Shown: one piece after another, positions 18,243-25,873 of the stretch | Position numbering within the stretch: the first letter of the stretch is position 1 | Layout of the letters: every line of letters starts with the position of its first letter | Assembly (NCBI RefSeq): GCF_001635455.1 | Contig: NZ_LWEH01000225.1 | Location: forward strand, 1 to 58,591 | Source: Vibrio sp. HI00D65 | GTDB lineage: Bacteria; Pseudomonadota; Gammaproteobacteria; Enterobacterales; Vibrionaceae | DNA length: 58,591 nucleotides | Direction: 5' to 3' | The notes under the pieces: model-generated | What the model was told of the DNA's origin: nothing | Seen by the model: the letters and a program-made list of their open reading frames with translations, nothing else | The model's database searches: none | Program-made: the position numbers and the translations under genes

Positions 18243-18569
18243 TGATAGAGTAACTCCACAGAAATGAATAAATTTATGTAATGTCTAACTATATCGACAA
18301 GTAATTGTAACGAGTACGCAACTTGATATATATACGTAATTAAACACTCTGAAATAATTCATTCATTTACGATTAAATTACACTGGATCGCTTCACAAAA
18401 AAACAAGGAAAATGTTTAAAAATCCACCTTAAAATATCTTTTACAAAAAAAAACCACGACCATATTCATTGATCGTGGTTTTGATTTTTTTGATTAACGA
18501 TTACTTATAAAAATAAGAAGGTTTTAATTAACACATAAAGTTTTAAAACACATTTATTTGTTTAACACT
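18243..18569. other. Intergenic region between regulator pair and esterase
   Basis: AT-rich, no gene. It contains the promoter region of the regulator pair (18243 to about 18440) and the terminator at 18450-18487. No operator was identified. Confidence 0.5.
18450..18487 (-). terminator. Terminator at the end of the exported-protein locus
   Basis: Stem AACCACGA (18452-18459) / TCGTGGTT (18473-18480). On the minus strand it is followed by a long U-run (A-run at 18444-18453), and on the plus strand by TTGATTTTTTT. It ends the transcript reading through the esterase gene. Confidence 0.85.
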
Positions 18570-20216
18570 CTAAAAAACCATCACTTGGTTTACTTGTTCA
18601 CATAAGCTGGCATTCAGTGTGTTGTCCCAATCATTTTCCATAACAAACTCACCGTTAGTGTTAAAGACCGTCACATTGTCTTTTTCTAAAGCGTATGGTG
18701 TGAACGTAGAAGTCTGTAACCACTGTGACATAAGAGCATCTTTAACAGACTTGTCCTTATTAGAGAATTCAGCAGGTCCAGAGACTGCATTCACCTCATT
18801 GCCAAAAATGAAAGAAAGTTCTGCACCATGACATGAGCTCTCAGATGGCTTACACGTTTTGGCAAAGCTCTCTACGTAGTAGTCAGGCCACAGGCTAAAA
18901 TCAGGTTGATAGTTGAACTGGTACAGCGCCGCATTCGAACCTCCAGCTGACAAGTTTTGCGCAACCTGTTGAGATGAACACGCAAACAGTACTTGATTCA
19001 TTAGTTTACGGGCATTGGCTTTACGCTTTGCTGCGGTGGTGTTCCAGAAGCTTAATTTGAACTCCGGGATATTGCGCAGCTTAGAACCCTTATCTGCACC
19101 GAAAAACAGATCAATCAGTGAATTATAACTGCCTGGTAAATCAAGAAGCGCATCAAACGGCGCAACAAAGATATTCGACTCATCTTGGTTGAAACCCAGA
19201 GTCACATTAACACCATCTACTGACTTTAGTTCACTCGGCTGATACGGGACAGTCTCTCCATCGACATAGGGTGCCCAAGATAACAGACCCGCTGTTTTAG
19301 GGGTAATGCTGGTCAAGCTATTCAGCTGCGTTGCTACAGCTTTCATTTGAACCTGAACATCCACGATCTCTTCAAAAGGCACGCTAGTAATGTCTTTGTC
19401 CTTTCCAAGCTTATCTTGAACAATACCCGCTACCCATTTCGCTGACTCGGCATCTTTGTACTTAACGCCATATGGGTTACTTTCCATGATGGCACGTTGG
19501 TACAGGTGAGAGTTTTGTTGTTCATCCATTAATTGGATGCCAATCGACATCGCACCTGCACTTTCGCCAAACAGAGTAATGTTGTCAGCATCGCCACCAA
19601 AACTATCAATATTGGCATGAATCCACTGCAACGCTGCCTTCTGGTCTTGGATACCGTAGTTACCAGAGTGTTGCTCACTGTAGTAGCTGCCAAAAATACC
19701 CAAACGGTAATTCATGCTAACTAGAATAAAGGGGTTGCCCTCATCTGCATTTTTAGCAACAAGCTTCGCGCCATCAAACTGCTTAACTGTACTAGAACCA
19801 AGCTCAAATGCACCGCCATGAATGAACACATAAACGGGCAGCTTTTCGTCTTGTTCAACACCTGATGGGCGCCAAACGTTCGCATTTAAACAGTCTTCAC
19901 TTTGTGTTTCTTGTACTACGCCGTTCGCTTCCATTGTGTGAGGTATTTGCGGGCAGATATCCCCTGCAGAAGTCACATCATAATGAACGCCAGCTTCAAA
20001 GTGATTAAGCTTGGGTGCCTGAAAGCGTTCTGCTGAAGCATATTTTACGCCCATAAACGCATCAACTTGTGATGAATAGCCCACCGGCGAATGTGCTAGG
20101 CCTTGTAGTGTCGCCCCTTCGATATCCACATTGGGTGCAGCAATGGCTTGGTTGCTTAACGCTAGAACGGCGCTTGCAATCGAGATTGATAACGTACTTT
20201 TCATCGGTTTACTCAT
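18570..20216 (-). CDS. Secreted type B carboxylesterase/lipase
   Basis: 548 aa, alpha/beta-hydrolase of the type B carboxylesterase family. The signal peptide is about residues 5-27 (ISIASAVLALSNQAIAA). The oxyanion-hole segment is PVYVFIHGGAF and the nucleophile elbow GESAGAMS; the expected catalytic His is in SSCHGAELSFIFGNE. Start M1 (20216) or M5 (20204) cannot be separated; neither has a strong ribosome binding site. It is the last gene of the minus-strand exported-protein series, 80 bp behind a gene that has its own terminator, so it may have partly separate expression. The natural substrate is unknown; an ester on a host or algal polymer or lipid is possible. Confidence 0.88.
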   Translation of the reverse strand: MSKPMKSTLSISIASAVLALSNQAIAAPNVDIEGATLQGLAHSPVGYSSQVDAFMGVKYASAERFQAPKLNHFEAGVHYDVTSAGDICPQIPHTMEANGVVQETQSEDCLNANVWRPSGVEQDEKLPVYVFIHGGAFELGSSTVKQFDGAKLVAKNADEGNPFILVSMNYRLGIFGSYYSEQHSGNYGIQDQKAALQWIHANIDSFGGDADNITLFGESAGAMSIGIQLMDEQQNSHLYQRAIMESNPYGVKYKDAESAKWVAGIVQDKLGKDKDITSVPFEEIVDVQVQMKAVATQLNSLTSITPKTAGLLSWAPYVDGETVPYQPSELKSVDGVNVTLGFNQDESNIFVAPFDALLDLPGSYNSLIDLFFGADKGSKLRNIPEFKLSFWNTTAAKRKANARKLMNQVLFACSSQQVAQNLSAGGSNAALYQFNYQPDFSLWPDYYVESFAKTCKPSESSCHGAELSFIFGNEVNAVSGPAEFSNKDKSVKDALMSQWLQTSTFTPYALEKDNVTVFNTNGEFVMENDWDNTLNASLCEQVNQVMVF

Positions 20217-20245
20217 AAATAGAGAATCAGTGTTATTTGTAAAAA

Positions 20246-20280
20246 TCGAAAAAAAGGAGCAAGGTTTGTCACCTTGCTCC
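20246..20280 (-). terminator. Terminator between the 865-aa exoprotein gene and the esterase
   Basis: Perfect 10-bp arms GGAGCAAGGT (20256-20265) / ACCTTGCTCC (20271-20280), loop of 5. On the minus strand the hairpin is followed by a U-run (A-run at 20250-20255). Confidence 0.85.
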
Positions 20281-20296
20281 CTATGCTTACAAACTA

Positions 20297-22894
20297 TTAT
20301 TCAGGAGCGACTGTCCAAGCGTTGTAGCCTTTCTTCGTCTCAGTGAAATCAAGATTTGGTCGGCCCATTCCCGCTTCACACTTCGTTTCATTCGCTGGCA
20401 ATGAGAAGAATGCATTGTGTGGGTTAAACTCTGGGAAGAAACGATACACCTGATCGAAAGCCACTGGCATAGACATTAAACGGTTATCGACCATTCGAGT
20501 TGTGCCCGCGCGAACCAGTTCCCAACGCTCATTCCAGTTAACACGAACATACGCGTCGTAATCTGAGTTGTTGGTCGCGGTCAGCTGGATACGACTCCAG
20601 TAATTCAGGAATGAGCCACCCGTTTGACATCTCATAGTCAAATCTACCGGTACAGTTTGTGGTCGGTTCGCTTCATTTTGAATACCGAAACGAGAAACAA
20701 ACATGTGTTGGTTCATTGAACCCTTGTCACCATTTTTCGGGTAAACAATCAAATCCCCCCATTGACTACCACCAGCACCACCGCCACTGCGGTCAAAGAC
20801 ACGACCATTCCACAATGAAAAAATCGTCATCTCTGCAGTATTGCCTGAAGCAACAATAGATTCTTCTAGGTGGTTATCAGATTGCGCTTTAAAAGAGAAC
20901 AATTGAGATACACCAGCGTCTACATTACATCCTTGGCTAACCACATTGTAACTGCTGTAACCATTTACCGTTAAACACTGTGTATCATCGCTCGCTGGGC
21001 GAACTTGGAATACATTCGTCGGGTGTGTGATGGTACCTGGCGCCGCTGGTACAAATTTAAACAGCACATTAGGGTCGGTATTTTCATTTACCGCTTGTGA
21101 TGTGTCACAATCTTGGAAAGCAAACTTACCGCCAACATTGGTCAAACACTGTACGTTACCATTGCTATCGAAGTTAACAATACGCTTACCTCGGTCACCA
21201 ATCGCAATATTGAAGCGTTTTGACTTCACCTTATCAACACCGTGTACACGGTAATGCGCGACAAGGTCCAGTGGGAGTACAACGTTTGCAAAACGTGGGA
21301 AGTACTGGTCATACTGACTGCCTAAGTTTGCAATTGCGTCTGTAATACCATCGTTAAGAGAAGCAACATCTAAGTAGAATTGACCATCTTCAGAGAACTC
21401 AACAGAGTTCGCTAAGATAGTGCCATTGATTGCCTTCTCTACCAGTTTCAAACCTTCTTCTACTAGGCTTGGTAGCTCGGGAGCGTATACCTTCACAAAC
21501 TCAACCAGCGGATACTCTGCCGACCAAGTAACACTTTCCAAACCTGAAATGGCACTGTGATCCAGTGTATCAAGTGAAACTTGAATACCAGTGTTACGCG
21601 CTTCACGGCTGCCATTTCGGTTACCTTTGTTTGTCACCTTAGTAACAGCACCATTGATGTATGCGTTATCGTAAATCACATCGTTCGTTGCATCTGCATC
21701 GGCAAGCACAATTTGGCTGGCATCAGTGTTGTACGTAACAACCGTAGAAACGTTGTTCCAAGTAAATGTCTGTTTGCCTGTGGTTTGAAGATCGAACGCG
21801 ACGTCGTTTATTACGTGGCCGCCTTGTAACGTTTTAGTTTGGGTGCCCGCTTGAATGCTTTGTCGGTTATCATCATCTTGCCATACATTAAGACCCGTCA
21901 GTTTTACACCGCTACCGTTGGCAATAAAGTCACACGACTCCGGGGTGTTTTGTGTCAACACACAGGTACTGTCTGGGTTATTAGAATCGACAATACGCAT
22001 AGGCGATGCACTCAAGTAAGCGCCCTGGCCTGTCATTGTGGTGCGGCCTTGCGGATCAACAAAAGAAACCGGTGTGTCATTGTCGTTCAGCTTATAACCC
22101 AGCGATACACTGTAGAACGCCGCTGAATCCCAACCTTGTGAAGGGATAACCTGACCTGTGATGGTGTTGTGACCACTGTTGATGCTTTGGCTTTGGCCTG
22201 ATAGCGTTACCCACTCTGGTAGGGTGTTGTCATCGCCAGTACCGCCCGTTTTTTCCAGTAGCACTCGAATAGGTTGGTTAGCAAAACTGTTTGCGCTGTC
22301 ATTCTTTAAATCAAAGTCTAACGTAACTTCGATTGGCGTTTGGGTCGCTAGCCACATTTTGCCGTCTCGGGTCAGGTTGTCACCTTTTGCAGGCGCAAAT
22401 GTCGCGGATGCGTTTTCAATTGCAGGCGCATCAGGGATCAAATCATCGATGGTGAGGTCGCCGCCCCACATTTTGCGCACGCCATCGGCCACCCACAGTT
22501 CTATCTGAACACCCGTGCTATGGAAACCAGACTCAGGAAGCAGACAAGACCACTGGCTATCCCCCAAGCTTGAACAGGTAGAATTGTGATTATCAGAGCC
22601 ACGAATCACCACCTTGCTTGGCGCTTGCTCTTGGAACCACATGCCCTGTGGGAACGAAACCGGCGTGGTAATCAATACCTTTTGATTAGGCTCTAGAGTA
22701 AGCCCTTTTGGTTTAAAATTCGCAACACAAAATGCACTGGCACCATTAGGGTTGACATCTAAACACTGCTTGTTGGGCGGAATATTGTCTGCGCCATAAC
22801 CTTCCGCAATGTTCTGAGTGTGTTGAGCGGCATGGGCTGCTGAAATGCTGGCTAAGCTGGTGAGCAACGCCGCGTAAATAGGAGAAAATTTCAT
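20297..22894 (-). CDS. Large secreted protein with duplicated N-terminal module and ricin-B-like region
   Basis: 865 aa from ATG 22894, which opens a clear Sec signal peptide (MKFSPIYAALLTSLASISAAHA); the frame is open to 22993 but that extension is not signal-like. Mature residues to about 145 form a Cys-containing module also present in the next upstream gene (GYGADN, LITTPVSFPQG, VVIRGSD, STCSSLG, QWSCL, ELWVADGVR, MWGG). The middle is beta-rich. Residues about 565-665 contain two QCLT...C blocks with F-type repeats (QCLTNVGGKFAFQDCD, QCLTVNGYSSY..SQGCN) resembling a ricin-B-type beta-trefoil lectin. The C-terminus has further Cys and aromatic residues. I do not recognise the whole protein as a named family. 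A secreted or surface factor that binds glycans is a reasonable inference. Confidence 0.75.
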   Translation of the reverse strand: MKFSPIYAALLTSLASISAAHAAQHTQNIAEGYGADNIPPNKQCLDVNPNGASAFCVANFKPKGLTLEPNQKVLITTPVSFPQGMWFQEQAPSKVVIRGSDNHNSTCSSLGDSQWSCLLPESGFHSTGVQIELWVADGVRKMWGGDLTIDDLIPDAPAIENASATFAPAKGDNLTRDGKMWLATQTPIEVTLDFDLKNDSANSFANQPIRVLLEKTGGTGDDNTLPEWVTLSGQSQSINSGHNTITGQVIPSQGWDSAAFYSVSLGYKLNDNDTPVSFVDPQGRTTMTGQGAYLSASPMRIVDSNNPDSTCVLTQNTPESCDFIANGSGVKLTGLNVWQDDDNRQSIQAGTQTKTLQGGHVINDVAFDLQTTGKQTFTWNNVSTVVTYNTDASQIVLADADATNDVIYDNAYINGAVTKVTNKGNRNGSREARNTGIQVSLDTLDHSAISGLESVTWSAEYPLVEFVKVYAPELPSLVEEGLKLVEKAINGTILANSVEFSEDGQFYLDVASLNDGITDAIANLGSQYDQYFPRFANVVLPLDLVAHYRVHGVDKVKSKRFNIAIGDRGKRIVNFDSNGNVQCLTNVGGKFAFQDCDTSQAVNENTDPNVLFKFVPAAPGTITHPTNVFQVRPASDDTQCLTVNGYSSYNVVSQGCNVDAGVSQLFSFKAQSDNHLEESIVASGNTAEMTIFSLWNGRVFDRSGGGAGGSQWGDLIVYPKNGDKGSMNQHMFVSRFGIQNEANRPQTVPVDLTMRCQTGGSFLNYWSRIQLTATNNSDYDAYVRVNWNERWELVRAGTTRMVDNRLMSMPVAFDQVYRFFPEFNPHNAFFSLPANETKCEAGMGRPNLDFTETKKGYNAWTVAPE

Positions 22895-23211
22895 TAAGAT
22901 TTCAGTCTCTTTGATTGAAAGTAACAGTATTAAAATGGAGATAAAGGCCTTCAAAGCCTCAACCGCTGCGAATTCGTTGGCAACGAATGCCATTGAACGT
23001 GATCAGCCAAATGGCAATTGTTGGAAGTCATAGCCAACAGCAAGCGACGTTTAAAGACCCGCCAAGCTTGTGCTTGATTCGGCGTGAAATACAGTGAATT
23101 ACCGTTAGTTTAGGTTTTATGAGCTTTTTTTAGAGGCTGTTAATTCAATGAGTTAGCTAATTAAGCCCGCTTCGTAGAAAGCGGGCGTACTCAGTGAAAG
23201 AATCGCCAGTG
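22895..23211. other. Intergenic region upstream of the 865-aa exoprotein gene
   Basis: Holds a hairpin (23165-23186) ending the upstream gene and about 270 bp that could carry a separate promoter. An AATTACCGT string near 23097-23105 matches part of the repeats upstream of the barrel gene. No coding region is supported. Confidence 0.4.
23165..23186 (-). terminator. Hairpin after the short module gene
   Basis: GCCCGCTT (23165-23172) and AAGCGGGC pair across a short loop about 25 bp after the stop codon of the 229-aa protein. The tail on the minus strand is only TTAATTA, so termination may be partial. Confidence 0.55.
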
Positions 23212-23901
23212 TTATGGCTGAAGAAGCGCAGGCACCTCGTCATTTTGCAAGGCGCAGGTGTGTAAAATGTCCAGAATCAGAGCATTTTCATCGATGGTGT
23301 CTTGGTAAGGAATGGTCGGTAGCCCTTCCAGCGCCAAATGAAGTTTTTCTGCGGTATAACGGTAGCTATCAAACCCCTGGTGTTTCCACAATTCAATCGA
23401 GGCAATGGCGCGATCAATACACGCCTCCATCGGTACCGGCTCCACCAAGTCGTCGACGGTCAGTTCGCCGCCCCACATTCTGCGCACGCCATCAGCCACC
23501 CACAGCTCAACTTGCATACCCGTACTGTGGAAACCAGCTTCAGGAATCAAGCACGACCACTGGTTGTTGCCTAAGCTTGAGCAAGTAGAATCATGAGCAT
23601 CAGAGCCACGAATAACCACTCCAACGGGGGCTTGCTCTGGGTACCATTCGCCCTGTGGGAACGAGACCGGCGTGGTGATCAAGACCTTTTGATTAGGCCC
23701 TAAAGTAAGCCCTTCAGGTTTAAAATTAGCCACACAGTATTTACTGGCACCAGCAGGGTTGAAATCTAAACACTTAAGGTGGGGGGTGATATTGTCCGCG
23801 CCATAGCCTTCCGCAATGTTTTGAGTGTGTTGAGCGCCATGCGCTACTGAAATGCCGGCTAAGCTGGTGAGCAATGCCGCGTAAATAGGAGAAAATTTCA
23901 T
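23212..23901 (-). CDS. Short secreted paralogue carrying the duplicated N-terminal module
   Basis: 229 aa from ATG 23901 (signal MKFSPIYAALLTSLAGISVAHG). Residues to about 145 are nearly identical to the N-terminal module of the 865-aa neighbour, including the cysteines of LKCLD, KYCVANF, STCSSLG and QWSCL. Identity stops abruptly after WGGELTVDDL. The remaining ~70 residues are helical and acidic (ACIDRAIASIELWKHQGFDSY...DTIDENALILDILHTCALQ) with no counterpart in the larger protein. It could be a separately functioning secreted module, or a truncated duplicate fused to unrelated sequence. It lies in the same direction, between the 306-aa and 865-aa exoprotein genes. Confidence 0.75.
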   Translation of the reverse strand: MKFSPIYAALLTSLAGISVAHGAQHTQNIAEGYGADNITPHLKCLDFNPAGASKYCVANFKPEGLTLGPNQKVLITTPVSFPQGEWYPEQAPVGVVIRGSDAHDSTCSSLGNNQWSCLIPEAGFHSTGMQVELWVADGVRRMWGGELTVDDLVEPVPMEACIDRAIASIELWKHQGFDSYRYTAEKLHLALEGLPTIPYQDTIDENALILDILHTCALQNDEVPALLQP

Positions 23902-24097
23902 GGTTGTTGGTCTCTTGGTGATTAAATAAAAAGGGAAATGATTCAAAGGCACGAATCAGCCCGTTCTAAAAGCGGTACAAACGGGCGCATTGAATCGTGA
24001 TTTTATGCGTGCTGAGTGAGTGGCATACAACGGCGAGAAAAAACTGCCATCCTACAGCCGATTGATACCCACTGCTGATTGATATAAAGACGATTGG

Positions 24098-25018
24098 TTA
24101 GCGGTCAAACTGCTGGCAATGGACCATGCTTGTTCGTCTGTCTTGGTCACTGCCCGCCATATTGAAATCAAAGCTAAGATCTGTGATGGTTATTTCAGGG
24201 TTTGTCTTCGGGTAATCCACTTCGGAACCAGCCGTTTTATATGACACGTAACCCCATTGAGGGGGGATCGATCCCTTGGTCAGCGTAATCGGTATCGGTT
24301 TTTTGCCATCGTATGAGAAGTCGACAACCAGTGTTTCAGGCAGCTTTTTGCTTTTAAATTTTGGGGTCGAGGGGTAGAAATTAACATCAGGTGCAGTTGC
24401 CGATTCTGAAGTTTCAACCACGCCCGGCACGGAATCAAACGCCAGCGCCTCAAAGCTCAACCGGTACTGCCGACTTCCTGATACATTTGAACCAATATTG
24501 CCAACGGAGATTTGCATAGTATTGACAGATTGTGCCTCGTAACAGATGCCTTTGGTGCCATCTGGCGGGTACTCGAGCGCCACGGGTAACGGTTCGCTTT
24601 CAAAAGTACGCGTTGCTTCCGGATAGCCCTTTTCGACCTGACCGCTGTATTTCACGGTCAGAGGTTTAAAGCCCACGCCTTTATCAAATACCTTATCAAT
24701 ATCCGATGGGTTGATGGTCAGGGTTGGCGAACTCGCAAAACACTCTCCCTGATCATTACACCACTGGTAGGTTTTTGAATCGGCAATGACCTCATCGCCA
24801 TCGGGGTCGAGATCTTGAATAGGACGAACGGAGATGGGGCCTGTGCCTATGGTGTTGTTCTCACTCGGTGCGAAATTCCATTCGGGCATATCCGTTGGGT
24901 AACCGTGGCCTGAAATGGCGGACGTAGAGTTCGAGCAAACTTGATTTTCAGGGCATTCTGCCATTGCTGACCAAGAACAGCTTAAAGCCAAAATAGTGAT
25001 GATGGATTGACGTATCAT
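24098..25018 (-). CDS. Secreted protein of unknown family
   Basis: 306 aa with a Sec signal peptide (IITILALSCSWSAMA) and a mature start of ECPENQVCSNSTS. The ATG at 25018 follows AGGGGTA. The mature part is beta-rich with paired cysteines (CPENQVC, QWCNDQGEC, GICYEAQ, VHCQQ), consistent with periplasmic or extracellular disulfides. DLDPDGDEVIADSKTYQWC recalls the Ig-like LGDQDDDAITKVTYWLQD of the 243-aa neighbour, so the two may share one Ig-like element. No named family was recognised. From its position I infer it to be a cargo or partner of the barrel protein at 25874-28105. Confidence 0.7.
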   Translation of the reverse strand: MIRQSIITILALSCSWSAMAECPENQVCSNSTSAISGHGYPTDMPEWNFAPSENNTIGTGPISVRPIQDLDPDGDEVIADSKTYQWCNDQGECFASSPTLTINPSDIDKVFDKGVGFKPLTVKYSGQVEKGYPEATRTFESEPLPVALEYPPDGTKGICYEAQSVNTMQISVGNIGSNVSGSRQYRLSFEALAFDSVPGVVETSESATAPDVNFYPSTPKFKSKKLPETLVVDFSYDGKKPIPITLTKGSIPPQWGYVSYKTAGSEVDYPKTNPEITITDLSFDFNMAGSDQDRRTSMVHCQQFDR

Positions 25019-25039
25019 GGTTGTACCCCTATCGAGAGA

Positions 25040-25063
25040 AAGCGGGCTGAAAACAGCCCGCTT
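25040..25063 (-). terminator. Intergenic hairpin in the exported-protein locus
   Basis: Perfect 10-bp arms AAGCGGGCTG (25040-25049) / CAGCCCGCTT (25054-25063), loop AAAA. The minus-strand 3' side is TTTCTCTC, a weak U-tract, so it may attenuate or protect the mRNA rather than fully terminate it. Confidence 0.6.
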
Positions 25064-25091
25064 GGTTAGTGGTTAAAGCAATCTCAAAGGA

Positions 25092-25823
25092 TTAACGCAG
25101 TAAAGCACGAGTAATTTGTGCCTCGTTCATAGACGCAGTGATCGTGTAACCTTGTGCCTCTTTCGGTAATACGAATGTTAGGTCGTTACCGGCATCAACC
25201 AGCGCCGCTTGAAGCGCAGCTTGAGCATCGCCTTTCGGGTAAAGGCCAGCGGTGTCTGTTTCATTTTCTGCCAGTGTGAACGTCACGTCTGCGATAGCTA
25301 GGTCAACAACCGCACCGTCATCCGCGTGTACCGTCAGAGTTTGACCCACTTCAGCTGTACCGCTGATGGTAAGAGCCGTCTTCGCACCAACCGTGAAGCT
25401 GTTCGAAGTCATTTCATTAGACACAAGCGTTGTTGATGGGTAGCCGTATTGAGTATGAACTTGCCACACTAGGTTTAATTGTTTGTTTTTTAACTCAGTG
25501 AAGTTTGAAAATGTAATGACACCGTCGTCCAGTTCGCTGATATCCGCTTCATCTACTTTTGCGTATTTGGTGCCACTCGCGTCTTGTAGCCAGTATGTCA
25601 CCTTGGTGATGGCATCATCGTCTTGGTCTCCAAGAGTCGGTGTATCAAACTTAACTTCGATAGGTGCTGGTGCCCATAGAATTTCAGGTGTAGTTACTAC
25701 AGGAGCCGATACCGTTGGCTGGTGCCCCAATACAGGTGCAGTCGCAACACTTTCGATAGCCCAAGCTGCTGTTGCTGTAAAACCACCCATAAGTAGGCCG
25801 ATAGTGATCATTGATTTTTTCAT
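25092..25823 (-). CDS. Secreted Ig-like protein, candidate ZirS/ZirU-type exoprotein
   Basis: 243 aa. The ATG at 25823 is preceded by AAGGAAAG; the frame reaches 25853 but that extension spoils the signal peptide (MKKSMITIGLLMGGFTATAAWA). The mature part contains an Ig-like unit at about 30-130 (PEILWAPAPIEVKFDTPTLG, VTYWLQDASGTKY, FTVGAKTALTISG) and a second beta domain (AEVGQTLTVHAD...GYTITASMNEAQ). No cysteines were seen in the mature part. It starts 50 bp behind the inverse-autotransporter gene. The order barrel then small Ig-like exoprotein parallels zirT and zirS of Salmonella, where ZirT exports ZirS. Sequence homology to ZirS cannot be confirmed by eye. Confidence 0.72.
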   Translation of the reverse strand: MKKSMITIGLLMGGFTATAAWAIESVATAPVLGHQPTVSAPVVTTPEILWAPAPIEVKFDTPTLGDQDDDAITKVTYWLQDASGTKYAKVDEADISELDDGVITFSNFTELKNKQLNLVWQVHTQYGYPSTTLVSNEMTSNSFTVGAKTALTISGTAEVGQTLTVHADDGAVVDLAIADVTFTLAENETDTAGLYPKGDAQAALQAALVDAGNDLTFVLPKEAQGYTITASMNEAQITRALLR

Positions 25824-25873
25824 TGTCTTTCCTTTCTGAACGAAAACGTTCATGTTTTATTGTTAGTTATGAA

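Noticed and set aside
22895..22993. 33-residue N-terminal extension of the 865-aa protein
   Set aside because: The signal peptide begins at ATG 22894 and is the same as in the paralogue; the extension has no start signal.
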